Below are positions 34,456-44,878 of a stretch of 64,000 bases of DNA, piece after piece; the stretch's first letter is position 1; each line of letters opens with the position of its first letter. The stretch comes from Marsupella aquatica. Lineage: Eukaryota; Marchantiophyta. The DNA lies in the NCBI GenBank assembly GCA_973895155.1, contig OZ316893.1:14942001-15006000 (forward strand), written 5' to 3'. The notes below the pieces were generated by a model, which saw only the letters and a list, made by a program, of their open reading frames with translations, was not told the origin of the DNA and did not search any database. Position numbers and translations under genes: made by a program.

Positions 34456-34542
34456 TAAACCACACCTACCTCTATAAAAGCCTCATTTCATGTCTCACTA
34501 CTCACCATAAAAGGTGGAACACTAACAAGTTTTGTGGAGTAC
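34456..34542 (-). repeat. 87-bp inverted repeat, right arm
   Basis: Complement of 32452-32538. The AAACCACACCT(A/G)C block at its start also occurs near 25272 and 32330, so it belongs to a dispersed family. Confidence 0.85.
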
Positions 34543-34559
34543 GGTTGAAGCTTTGATTA

Positions 34560-35147
34560 GTAGTCGATCAAGATTCTTGTCGGATACCAGATTATCCAGT
34601 CTCTCGTATCCTCAGGTCTCGTCATTTAATTCCTACATCTGACAGTTTAGAGATTCTTCGCCAAATCGTTGTCTCCATTGATGCAATGGCTTTGAGCTGC
34701 CCGAGTCTCTTGGCTTGCTACACGAGCTGCCATGTATGTTTATGAAGTCATGCTTTTTTCCAGTGCTGGATGTAACAACGCTGGATAGACCGCGGCGTCG
34801 GTCATGGAAATGTCAAGTTCCGGCATTCGAAGATGAGGAAAAAACACCTGCCAATTCTGCCAATGAAAACTTCAGCCGCTGATGTTATTGCTGGCCAACA
34901 GCAGCACCAGTCATGTTTATGTCATTGCTCCCTTCCTTATCGGTTGCTATGTCAGGGGCTGCTTTCGGGCGATAGTTGCAAGAACTGGATTCTGCAGAGA
35001 CGGTCCCATCTTCCCAAAGGTGACGGCTTACAATCTAGAATATGGAGGTTGCGATAGAATCAGAAAAGAGTTAATAAGAGTCGGATATCACTCTCGAATA
35101 AACCTTCCCCTCCAGGATTTCGGAGTACTTGCACTGCAAATCTGAAG
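34560..35147. other. stretch left of the recA pseudogene; no supported gene
   Basis: Two overlapping plus-strand frames (34833-35057, 34882-35145) have no motif. ATG 34687 opens a short Ser/Cys-rich peptide followed by a possible donor, but no consistent downstream exon was found. Homology to recA exon 12 was looked for and not seen. Confidence 0.35.
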
Positions 35148-35355
35148 CCTTAACGAGTACTTTCAGATGGCAGTTAGGCCGGGGTTTGCTAAGAACTCTC
35201 ATATGCAAGAAACACTAGTTCAAGCAGCACCTAACCGTCCAGAGCTTGGCCCTTAACGAGTACTTTCAGATGGCAGTTAGGCCGGGGTTTGCTAAGAACT
35301 CTCATATGCAAGAAATACTAGTTCAACCAGTACCTAACCGTCCAGAGCTTGGCCC
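35148..35355. repeat. 103-bp tandem duplication
   Basis: Units start at 35148 and 35251 (CCTTAACGAGTACTTTCAGA ... CAGAGCTTGGCCC). They differ at only about three positions, so the duplication is young compared with the recA pseudogene whose intron-11 equivalent it contains. Confidence 0.97.
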
Positions 35356-36730
35356 ATCTACATGCGCTTAGAACATAACTACCTGGTTTCCCCAAAGCTG
35401 TAACATCATCTCTTTTGAACAAGCACTCCAAGCTGGTCGGCAAAACCTAAGATTCATCCCTGCGTGACCACAGATTATGCTTTAGGTGAAATCTTCAATT
35501 ATGGTGAGACATCATGTTTGGAGAAGGTCCGAGGCTTTTTGAACATGCCAACAAGGACGTCGCGGCAATATAACAAAACAAAACAGTGATTGGAATTTCT
35601 AAGCCTTAGCAAAATAGTACCTTGCTTTGGACTACTCTGACTCGAGCTCGAATACTAATGTCGTGCTCCCGTTGGGCTGCCAGCATCCAATTAATCATTG
35701 TGATTTCGAGATCGACCAGTTATTGGGATTGGGTGAAGCTTAAATAACGAGCAGCAGGAAGATGTCATTCTCTTACTTGGTGAGCAAGAGGTTTTGAATG
35801 AAGTTTACATAATCTTAAAATCTCATAAGGGCAAAGCTTGCAATTCACCTGTTCGAATGGCTCGATCAGGACAAGTTCGCATCCAAGCTTAAACTTCATC
35901 TTAGCATCCCTCGGAAGCAGATTGACGACTAACATCTCAAATATGGGAACGTTATCTCAGGGTTGCTAAACATTATCCCTCACCTGCAACAACCAAAAGA
36001 AATGCATCCCATTCAGAAATGAACGATGGAAACAGAGCTAAACTTTTGATGAAAGAGAAGACACAGATGGAAGGGAGAATTCAGACAGCTTACCTTTATC
36101 CTGGCCGGTCTGATTAATGAAAATGATTGTACTAGCAGCTCTTGAGGCAGTAGCAGGTATTTTCCGTGGTGCTTGGCTGGTAAGACGAGCCTGTAGGCCA
36201 ATCTGCTGCATCCCTAGTTCTGCCTGCCAATATCCACTTGTCCATTCGTATCCAGCACCTAGTTCTCGTCGGGCATCATTTTGGCACGTCAAATAGAAGT
36301 CTGCAGGGTAAATGCTTCAGCACAGACAGTAGGCACGCAAGACTGCCAAGAAATATCGGCACACAAAAGCTCGGAGAATACCTCAATTTCAGCACGCGGA
36401 GTCAGTTGAAAGTACATGCACGGCAACAATATACTTCATTGAACAGTTCTCGCTTGTGAAAGGAATGCAGCACTCACAAATGCGACATAGAAGGACATTA
36501 GTAAAGTACTTGCAAGCGGTATCTCCCCATTGCCTGGTTGACAAACAATCAAACTCTTCACATCAACACCAAATGCTCGAGAGTAGTCCATCCTCCAGCT
36601 GTGCGTTGCCACTTGTTTCTGTTTGCAAAAAACATCAAAGGTCAATGTCTTGCAATAAAATGGTGAACAGCTGATAAACAAAAACCCAGAGGGACTGCCT
36701 TGGTTTCGAAGCCTACACCACAATAAATTG
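35150..36730 (-). pseudogene. decayed inverted copy of the recA gene (exons 5-11 region)
   Basis: On the minus strand this stretch is colinear with 59540-61620 of the intact recA. Exon 5 is recognisable at about 36460-36640 (DYSRAFGVDVKSLIVCQPGN) but lacks the DAEHAFDP part that holds the catalytic glutamate. Exon 6 is reduced to its last codons near 36390. Exon 7 is nearly complete at about 36100-36235 ([12 protein letters not shown]) with its ends altered. Exon 8 is cut short near 35960. Exon 9 is frame-damaged near 35640, and exon 11 near 35430 carries stops. Intron sequences are shared too, so this is a DNA duplication and not a retrocopy. Deletions and lost splice frames rule out a RecA product. 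Confidence 0.88.
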
Positions 36731-38725
36731 TATATTGTACACGCATACTGTGATCCGAAGCAAAATCGTAACCTGGACGGTGTAATAGAAGTCCTCAAAT
36801 AAGCATCAACGGATCGAGCGAGTTCACCAGTTACGGCCATCAGATGAGAAGAGGTACTCACGAAAGCACACGGAACCTGTGTTCAGGGAAGGTCGAGGTT
36901 TTCAGTCTAGACCTTAACTTCGCACGTGTACAAGCTCTTTCAGGAATCACGTACATAAACCAAAATGGATTTCAAATTTAGGATTGGATAGCTCTTACGG
37001 CTCTCACCGTTGTGAATCTACTAGTCAACAAACCACTGTAGCGTTTGATAAGGAAGATTTGCACTTCATCTGACAAAGTTAACGCACGCCCGGTGCGTCT
37101 GGCGTTATAAGGTACAATTACGATACCGTATCGACTATCGACCTTCTGGTTGGTTAGCCGGGGAACTTTCAATATCTGGCCAGGCATATGTACCGTGCAA
37201 AATCCGAGTTCATCAACTGCAAGCATTGCTCTTGAATTCAAGCGGAACTAAAAGGCTGTTCAGCTTGACAGAACCTTAATCTGACATGCAGGCTACTAGT
37301 CCCGTATCCTAAAATTGCATGCGTACATGCTGAATAGGTGTAGAAACCTTGGAAACGAAAGCTAGTCCTGAAGTGTCGCTTGTTAAAATACATTCAAACT
37401 AGATGCGTCTCTTGAGGACGTGTATGACCAATCGACTACTTCTCTGCAGGGCCTGTCAACAACTTCATTCCCGCTCTCCCTAAGAATATGGCACGTTCGA
37501 GATTCAACTCCGACGTCACAACTTGTACGTGTGAAATGGGCAAAATAAGACGCCAAGACATTCACAGCCCATCCCTAGAAGATCGCATAACTGGACGTCT
37601 GTCCCTCGATCAATCCGACTCGATCACCGATGGAAACTGACGATGGTCAGGAGCGAGTCCTTTTAGTGATCCGAAAAAATGTTCTCATCACACACATTTG
37701 GATAATTATCAGCGTATCGACTGTATAAAACTTCCGAATGCGTGCGATGTCTCGCTGCTTAGAGATCTCACCAGACATTCTGATATAAACGAACCTCGCT
37801 TTATGCTACCCTATGGAATTCATTACAAACTTGACGACTAAATTATATGTGTGACTTCCCAGCGCAATACTCTGTCTCGATCTAGGTGAAGCGTGCACCC
37901 CAGGCCATATTGATGAGAGCCTTACAATCATTGGAGCGATTGAACTTCTAATATTTTCATCCTTCCGCGGACGTACACGCGCAGGAGTTCGTAAAGCAAT
38001 GGGATCCTCACCAAACCGGTCGACGGCATGTTTATCATCTCTGTGACCAAACACTAGCTGGGACGACAGAACCGATTGATCTGACGAGAAATGAAGCAAA
38101 ATTTTCGATCCAAGACTTTCAAAGTTGAAGAATCTCTACAAAGCACCGATCGCAGACACAATAGAGACAATTTGGGTTATGTGAAAGGAATCATTAGTGA
38201 TAATTAAATATGTACAACTTGATGGTTGAACTGGAACATCGGTCGTTAAATTCATGATTCAATGCAACGACTCGCCATATGATGCAAGGCAGCTGGCACT
38301 GTAGCCTGACCAGTATAAATTGAGAATCTAGCCAGCAAGAGGTTCTTGTCCAAAACTCCAAGATATTACCACCATGAGTGTCATTCAGACACTACGACCG
38401 AGCCCAATCCTGCGATATGATCCTTTAGGACAGCAGCAACACTTAAAGCGGGATTTGACCGCAAACTGCGACCCTGGGACACATCTGCTAGTTGCAAACT
38501 AGTTACAGGGAGGTATTATTTCGACAGATGTTGATGGTCATGCATCCTTTGTAGATGAAGTGGAACTGACGAGAGCTTAAGCCGATCAAAGCCGTAAACC
38601 TGTAAATTGCATGATCGCAGAACCTTTGCGGTCGATCGAAAAGACAATCTCGCTCCTAAGAATTCAAACTGCTCTCAATGGAACGTTGTCTTGTCGACCA
38701 ACCGGATACTAAATTTCGTGAAGGA
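36731..38725. other. stretch between the recA pseudogene and the VQ gene; no supported gene
   Basis: Minus-strand frames at 36978-37241 and 37806-38099 have no recognisable domain or splice partners. The part next to 38725 should hold the 3' UTR of the VQ gene. Confidence 0.4.
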
Positions 38726-39778
38726 TCATGCCAGGAAGCTACTAGAATTGTCAAACATTTGTTGAATGCCACCTCGTAGAGAAGATTGAACTAAGAACCT
38801 ACATAGGTTGTTGGGATAATTTAGAAGACTACTTTGGAAAGTAAAATCAGATGAGCTGGTGGTAACGTGAGGGGGCAACGCCATCGGAATTCCACGGAGG
38901 GGCCCAGGCGTGACCAATCCAGCAAGGGTGTCGACCATGTCGCTGAATCTGTTGGTCAACATCACATTACTTCTTTCATCAAACGGTAATGGGACAGCAC
39001 TTGTGGATGACCTTTGAGGAGTAGGCGATAGCTTCTCTCTGTATCCGCTCAAACTTTGGAAAGGATTGACCGTGATTGATTCAGAAGTCAACACTATCTT
39101 CTTCTTCTGCTGCTGGTTCCTGCTGCTTTTCATAATACTATTTGAAATGCCATCACTACTATCGGCATCGATGGAATTCAGTTCCTGCGATTGATGGCCG
39201 TGGAAGTGAGGACTGCTGACTTCTGCAAATGGCAATATTGGCGAACAACAACTTTGATCTGAGCTGCTGCCGCTGAAGTCGATGTACGATGGCTGCCTTC
39301 GTACATGCGGCTTTACATCTTCATCCTGTTGGTAGAAATCTAGTATAGAAGGCGGTGACAAGTGTGAATCGGGTGACTTAGGAATGCAGTACTCCACACG
39401 GCTGGAGGATGCAAAAATTTTCGTGGCATTGGAGTATTGTGACAGAATCTGCTGAGCTCTCGGCAGCGAAGAAGTGATGGACTTGGCAGATCTTTTAGAT
39501 TTGTTGCCGGACCTCGACCGTTTCGTATTGCCTGTAAGTCTCTGCACCAGCTCCCGGAAATTCGCTACATCGGTCTTGATAATTTTTGGCGCAAAAATGT
39601 GAATGACCCGAATCATGCCACTGCTAGCTGACGATGATGAGACTTGCGACAAGTCCTTCTCTCCGTTGCTTTTGCAGCCAGATTTTCCGATCATATATGA
39701 CTCTTGGCGAATACTCAACATCTTCTTACTTGCAGGCCCACCTTCCTTGCAGTCAAGATTGCTGTAATGGCAGTCCAT
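38726..39778 (-). CDS. VQ-motif protein (WRKY-interacting transcriptional cofactor family)
   Basis: Single 350-codon frame from ATG 39778. The core motif FRELVQRLTG at residues 74-83 fits FxxxVQxLTG exactly. It is preceded by IRVIHIFAPKIIKTD (56-70), the basic segment usual before the motif in several plant VQ proteins. After it comes a Lys/Arg/Ser-rich stretch (84-102, possible nuclear targeting) and a long Ser-rich, low-complexity C-terminus, as typical of the family. VQ proteins bind the C-terminal domain of group I/IIc WRKY factors and tune defence, abiotic-stress and growth genes in the nucleus. Most bryophyte and many other VQ genes lack introns, as here. The partner WRKY and the pathway cannot be inferred. 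Confidence 0.93.
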   Translation of the reverse strand: MDCHYSNLDCKEGGPASKKMLSIRQESYMIGKSGCKSNGEKDLSQVSSSSASSGMIRVIHIFAPKIIKTDVANFRELVQRLTGNTKRSRSGNKSKRSAKSITSSLPRAQQILSQYSNATKIFASSSRVEYCIPKSPDSHLSPPSILDFYQQDEDVKPHVRRQPSYIDFSGSSSDQSCCSPILPFAEVSSPHFHGHQSQELNSIDADSSDGISNSIMKSSRNQQQKKKIVLTSESITVNPFQSLSGYREKLSPTPQRSSTSAVPLPFDERSNVMLTNRFSDMVDTLAGLVTPGPLRGIPMALPPHVTTSSSDFTFQSSLLNYPNNLCRFLVQSSLRGGIQQMFDNSSSFLA

Positions 39779-39852
39779 CCCTTCAGTTTGCCTTAATGCT
39801 TCGACGATAATTCTGTTGATGGTTCAGTTCCGTGCTATGAGAGCCACCGTAC

Positions 39853-40053
39853 TCATTCATTGACTCTCTTTCTTAGATTGATACCGTCAACCTGAGGAGC
39901 TTCTTTTCCTGATGACAATATCGCTCCGAATGAGTCCCCACTCCCTTCTCTGGAGTTAAGAACTTGTAATGTTATCTGTCCGTCCACCTCTACTTTTTGT
40001 CGTAGATCTTCAGCAGCAACCTCTCGCCGAGTGGCTGCCCAGTTCTCGGCCAT
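39853..40053 (-). CDS. upstream ORF in the VQ-gene leader, 66 codons
   Basis: ATG-started frame ending 74 bp upstream of the VQ start and in a different phase. No domain is recognisable. If the VQ transcript begins beyond 40053, ribosomes would meet this ORF first and it could lower VQ translation. It could instead be chance; the transcript start is unknown. Confidence 0.35.
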   Translation of the reverse strand: MAENWAATRREVAAEDLRQKVEVDGQITLQVLNSREGSGDSFGAILSSGKEAPQVDGINLRKRVNE

Positions 40054-41509
40054 GAGACATTTTTCCTCCCCTAGAATTGAGTCGTAGTTTCCTTCGTCGT
40101 CAGGGGCAAGGCGCTTCTTGCAGTCGTTCAGCGTCTCTCAACCAGCCAGTGCGTTGTTCACCAGCGAATCACACTTCACCAATCCGTACTTCCCGAACTA
40201 TTCTTACTCCAAGTCCAATCTAAACATCCTGGAGAGATTTCCTCTCGATACAAGGGCAGGTCAAGTTCTAGCACAACCCCGAGCTCAACCGAACGATGTT
40301 TACCATATGAGAGAGCGCTACGGTAGCGATAGTATAGCTCTAGCACAAACTTACCCCCTAGACTCTGTGGCACGTCCTCGGTTCTAATAACCTTCAAAAC
40401 AATCATGAACAACTCGCAGACGAGCATCCAGAGTATGCTTCAAACTAGGCGACAGGTCAGAGTACTACTGAACGCAGACAGGGATCTAAAGCTATGATCT
40501 ACAATGATAGTGTGGATATATGTAGCCCGGGAGGAAGCAGCAAACGAGGATTCGATGGAAGTGTACCTTGAACATGCAGGAGGGAGGGACCAGCCTGCTC
40601 AGCGGAGGCAATCTCGGAGAGAAAGACGGAGAGCACTGCGCGCGTATGTCTATCTTTTTGTTTGTTCATTGGGCGTTGCAATGCAACTACGTACCGTAGT
40701 ACTGTACCCAACTACCATAGCCGCTTCAGGACAGGACCGGATGCCTGCCGTAAGTATCATCGTCATGATTCCATAAGCACCACGAGATCGAACAAATGAT
40801 GTCAAAAGTTTTTCCAAAGCTTTCTGTAATTCTGTTCTTCTGCACGAGCCTGACCAGCACGGGACTCGACTACTACACTACATACAGTAGGCGGGAGACG
40901 TACGAAGCGGTCGCGCCAGAAGTTACAGTACCTACAATCTCCCCTGCGAGAAAAAATAAAATCAAGCTCGTCTCAGAGATTTCCGATTTTCGTATCGACG
41001 CGCTGACCTCGGGACGAACTCTCTCGGCTCGGCTGTCCTAAGTTACGTATTTTTGCAGCTACTTACTATACTTCTTGTGTTTCTGCGACCTGAGCATGAT
41101 CGATGGCGTGTGGTACACTACACGGTCATGTTCCGATGCTACCACCACTTCCGTCTCTCGAGCAAAGCCCCTCTGACTTATCGCAATCAGCTCCAGATTG
41201 CAGTCCGAAACAATCGTACTTCTGTCTGCATCGATGTCAATCCTGTCCCACAATTGGGAAACTTCTCCAGAGCTTGCTGTCGTTCTTGATGATGAAATCA
41301 ATCTCTCTCTGCACTTCACTGATGAATCTCCCCCCTCAGCCCCCTGGCTACTGGATCGGTACAGAGCTTCCATTTATGAGGCAATCCGCGCAAAATTAAT
41401 GCTCATCAAACTGGTTACTGGTCGATGAACTTGATGTGGCCTCCAAGCTCTTAGAGCATCCCAACAAATGATTAGATTGCAACAAGACAGGGTACACTTG
41501 GAAAGTGCA
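40054..41509. other. 5' flank of the VQ gene and intergenic sequence
   Basis: Open frames appear on both strands over the same bases (40118-40387 plus against 40176-40427 minus; 41059-41373 minus against 41103-41399 and 41198-41428 plus). None has a known motif. The VQ promoter must lie at the left end. Confidence 0.4.
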
Positions 41510-42385
41510 CACAGGTTGAACCTCTTTTCCACACGACTCAATCTCTTTTTATATCATCCAATAATAACTCAAATAATATCATCAAAGTAAAGCTGATTGT
41601 CAGATTGTCGTTTTACATCACTCGGGTAACCTGATTAATATCAAAATAGATCTGATTGTTCGTTGACATGAGTGAGTGCTGTTCCTTTTATGTAGCTGGT
41701 TTACTTTTCAAGGCACATTTCCCCAACCTGATTGCTAGCTAGATCATCAAATGTGATAATGATGAAAAAGCCTCTTTTCCACACCAGGTTGAACCTCTGT
41801 CCCACACCACTGATTCGTGTTTTTTAATATCATATATCCAATAACTTGAGTATTATCACAATTAAAGGTAAACACATTGTGAAGAGTCCAGAATTTGTAC
41901 ACAGATCTGCAGTTACTTGTCTCTATTGTAGTTGAGGTTTCTCTGGTTGCCCAGCTGGTTGCTAGTACAAATTAAGCACAAGGGTGGAAGACTATTTTTC
42001 TTTTGACAACAGTCAGCCATGAGATTATCCAGGCCATGGCTAGATGCAACAAGTGTAGTCCACAAACACACTAGTGACAACCACTACATTTATATTGACA
42101 TACCTGTTTGCTACTTCATAGGCCTCGTTGCAGTTGGGTTGCCTTCCGCCAGCCTTCTTCGAGAGAGATCATTTGCGTATTCCTTGAGTTCCTTACCACA
42201 CACTTCATTGAAAGGTCTGTGGAACACGCCTACTTTAGTTGGTAATACACAAGATGATTTATATTGTAAGTTTGTATAGGTTCAAATCCTATTTATGCAC
42301 ACTGGTGGAAAACTATTTTGCTTTTGACTATAGTCATGAGATTATCATGGCTAGATGCAACAAGAGTAGTACATTGACCAAATGT
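41510..42385. repeat. two interleaved pairs of diverged direct repeats
   Basis: Pair 1: 41510-41600 and 41775-41880 (CAGGTTGAACCTCT, CCACAC.ACT, ATATCATCCAATAA-like). Pair 2: 42000-42060 and 42315-42380 (TTTTGACTA.AGTC, ATGAGATTATC, ATGGCTAGATGCAACAAG). No coding content. Confidence 0.75.
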
Positions 42386-44878
42386 AGTCAAGGGTTCCCT
42401 TACAGTCTCCCCTGCCTAAATGCACCGTCCATAAATGCCAAAATAATGTGGTTCACTGTGACTTGGCCGATTGTTCTTCCTTTGTTTTATCTGACCATTT
42501 TCCTTTCTACAAGTGTTTAGAGGTCTCCACAATATGACAAACACATCAGTGAAAATTCTCTACAGGAGTGCATATACACTTATCAATATTAAGAGTCCAA
42601 GGGCACAAGAGAATCATGCACCATTTGAAGTGCAATAAGATCATCAATGTCGCATTTATCAGAGAGTGCAAACCACCTGGATGCCCAAGCACTTATGTAT
42701 GAGTGCAAGACCATTGACTAGCTGTGCCACTACTGCACAAATGTTCTCGATATCTCCTTCGTCCTCCCGCATGGCATTGCAGCCCCCTTCCAATAGAGTT
42801 AGTGAGGCCACAGTCGTAATCTCTTATGCTACTTGCTGAAATTTCCAAAGTTGGACTAGCAAAACAAGATAGCTCACTAATTTCCAAAGCTGGACTCATC
42901 AAGAAAGAGATGAGCAGAAGCAGGCAGTTCTCAATGCTAAGAAATTAGTTATCGATAACACACTGGAGCTCAATTATGTAATAGGGAGAGCTCGACAGAA
43001 GAGATACCGCGTTTAAGTGCGGATCTTTGTTTCAGACCGGGTGCTTTGTATGATCACAAGAACGAAGACCTGAATCAGAACATTGCGAATTCTAGTGCAC
43101 CATAATTCATCATCAGTACAAGGTGAAGAGCTCTTTAATTTTCTTTTTGCCTTGAAACATCCAAAAGGAAAGAATTTTACTTCAAACGACTACTGTAAAG
43201 GTTACATCCTCGTCGGCTCCTCATGAGGTGTTGGGATCTGACGAGGTGTAAAATGCGTGGCTGACTTACAGGGTCCATGGGGGTTATCAAGTCCAACGTT
43301 ACAGTCTATCAGGGCTTCCTTTTCAAGATGACATTCGCCACCCTGGCGAATTAATAAACTTTAAATTTTACCCCCACTGCCCCTCTATCAGTGCAATCCA
43401 ACTACAGTGCGGAGCCGTATCTAACTGCATGCACTAGTGCTGGTACTTGGTACTACGGTACTGTATTTAGTACGTAGCCTCCTCAGTCAATCAATCATTA
43501 CAATACCTTACTTTCCGTGCGTTTCCTTGCCATGCAGGCATGCACTCATGCAGCGTAACCTTCTGCACTATCATCATTCTCCCGTCTTTAGGTGCCGTGT
43601 CACCTCTTATGGCTGTTATTATTGGCGAATAAGGATTCCATTGATTAAAGGACACACTACAATTGTCTAGGGGGATTTTACTTATTTATTTTAAAATACT
43701 GTAGACCATGATGGCAAGTACTATCTGGAATATATATATCACGCTACAGAAGAACAAGAGACGCACAAACAGGGCACACAGGCAAAAGACCCAATTAAGG
43801 GGAGGCCAGCAAGAAACCGACAAAGAAAAAAGCCCACTCCTGGGATCCTATCTATCTGCAAACTAGCCTCATTAGGGGTTCCTTGAACTCAAATAGAGTC
43901 GAAGGAGACAGAAAATCTGGCAGGAAAAAAGTATTCTCTATCATTTTCTGTTCTTCTTTGCCCCCAGCCATATGTGCACTCTCACTTTCAATTATGCGGG
44001 TGTAGAGGCTTTTGATCAGGCTTTATTGATTAGATTACAGACTAGGGAAGACAGTTGCACTGTCCAACCACTTTTGATCTTATGGATAACCATTAGATCT
44101 AATCAGGACCGGGGCATTTCAACTTGCCCTTTGTATCATTGGGCATTTCAACTTGCCCTTTGTATCATTGGTCAGCCAAGGATTTGCCGTAAAAATGGCC
44201 AGTGAGGTTCCAGCCCTTTCGCCTTTCAACTAACAAGTGAGTTTGATTCTCTTAAATTGGTGACGAGCTTCAAATCAGTTTTATCCAAGTGCAAGTGTTT
44301 TTTAGCAGAAGTGATGTTGACCTATGTGACACGGGTAACGTGTCACTTAACGGAACCCAGGTCGTAGATTAGGCCTTATACAGGCATTAGGACCGTAGCC
44401 ATAGCGTAGAATAGCACGTGTAGCCATCTGTTGCCATTATGAATAGATTAGGAGTAGGTTAAAATGACCGAATAATTACGAGTTCAGGAAGAGGATTATT
44501 ACGCACGACCGAGGTACGGTGGCGGCCGCGGAGTAAAAATCAGTTAGAGGAATCACGCTTGGACCGAGGCGCCGACTTCAGCTCGTTATCAATGACCAAA
44601 CGGCCTGGCCTTCTCACGCTCGGGCTCATCCTGGCACCTCCATAAGAGAGGAGCCGATGGTGCTGCGGGCCATTTGCTCATGTCTACCTTTTTTTTGAAT
44701 TCGCGGACGTTGCCACCCACTCGCCCTTCTGATCGAATCAAGTCGACCTTTACAAGGAGATTATCGAGGGAGAAGAGCGGAATGTGGCGAGATTTAGTCA
44801 GGACGAGCGAGGCCTCCACGAGAAAGAAGACCAGCCGGGTGGGAACGCGGACTCAACGAACCGGACTACGAGGTTAGT
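42386..44878. other. intergenic stretch, no supported gene
   Basis: No frame has a recognisable domain. 44112-44140 is repeated exactly at 44141-44169 (29-bp unit starting GGGCATTTCAACTTGCCC). TGACACGGGTAACGTGTCA at about 44328-44346 is a short near-palindrome. Confidence 0.45.

Noticed and set aside
34833-35145. Two overlapping frames and a Ser/Cys-rich start at 34687 suggesting a split gene
   Set aside because: No consistent exon pair gives a continuous frame and no domain is visible.
40118-41428. Paired sense/antisense frames upstream of the VQ gene
   Set aside because: Low stop density on both strands over the same bases without motifs; not separable from chance.
42238-42296. tRNA-like segment (ATAGG-TTCAAAT-CCTAT T-arm with an AGTTGGTAA D-loop-like stretch)
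   Set aside because: Acceptor and anticodon stems cannot be formed, so it is not called a tRNA.
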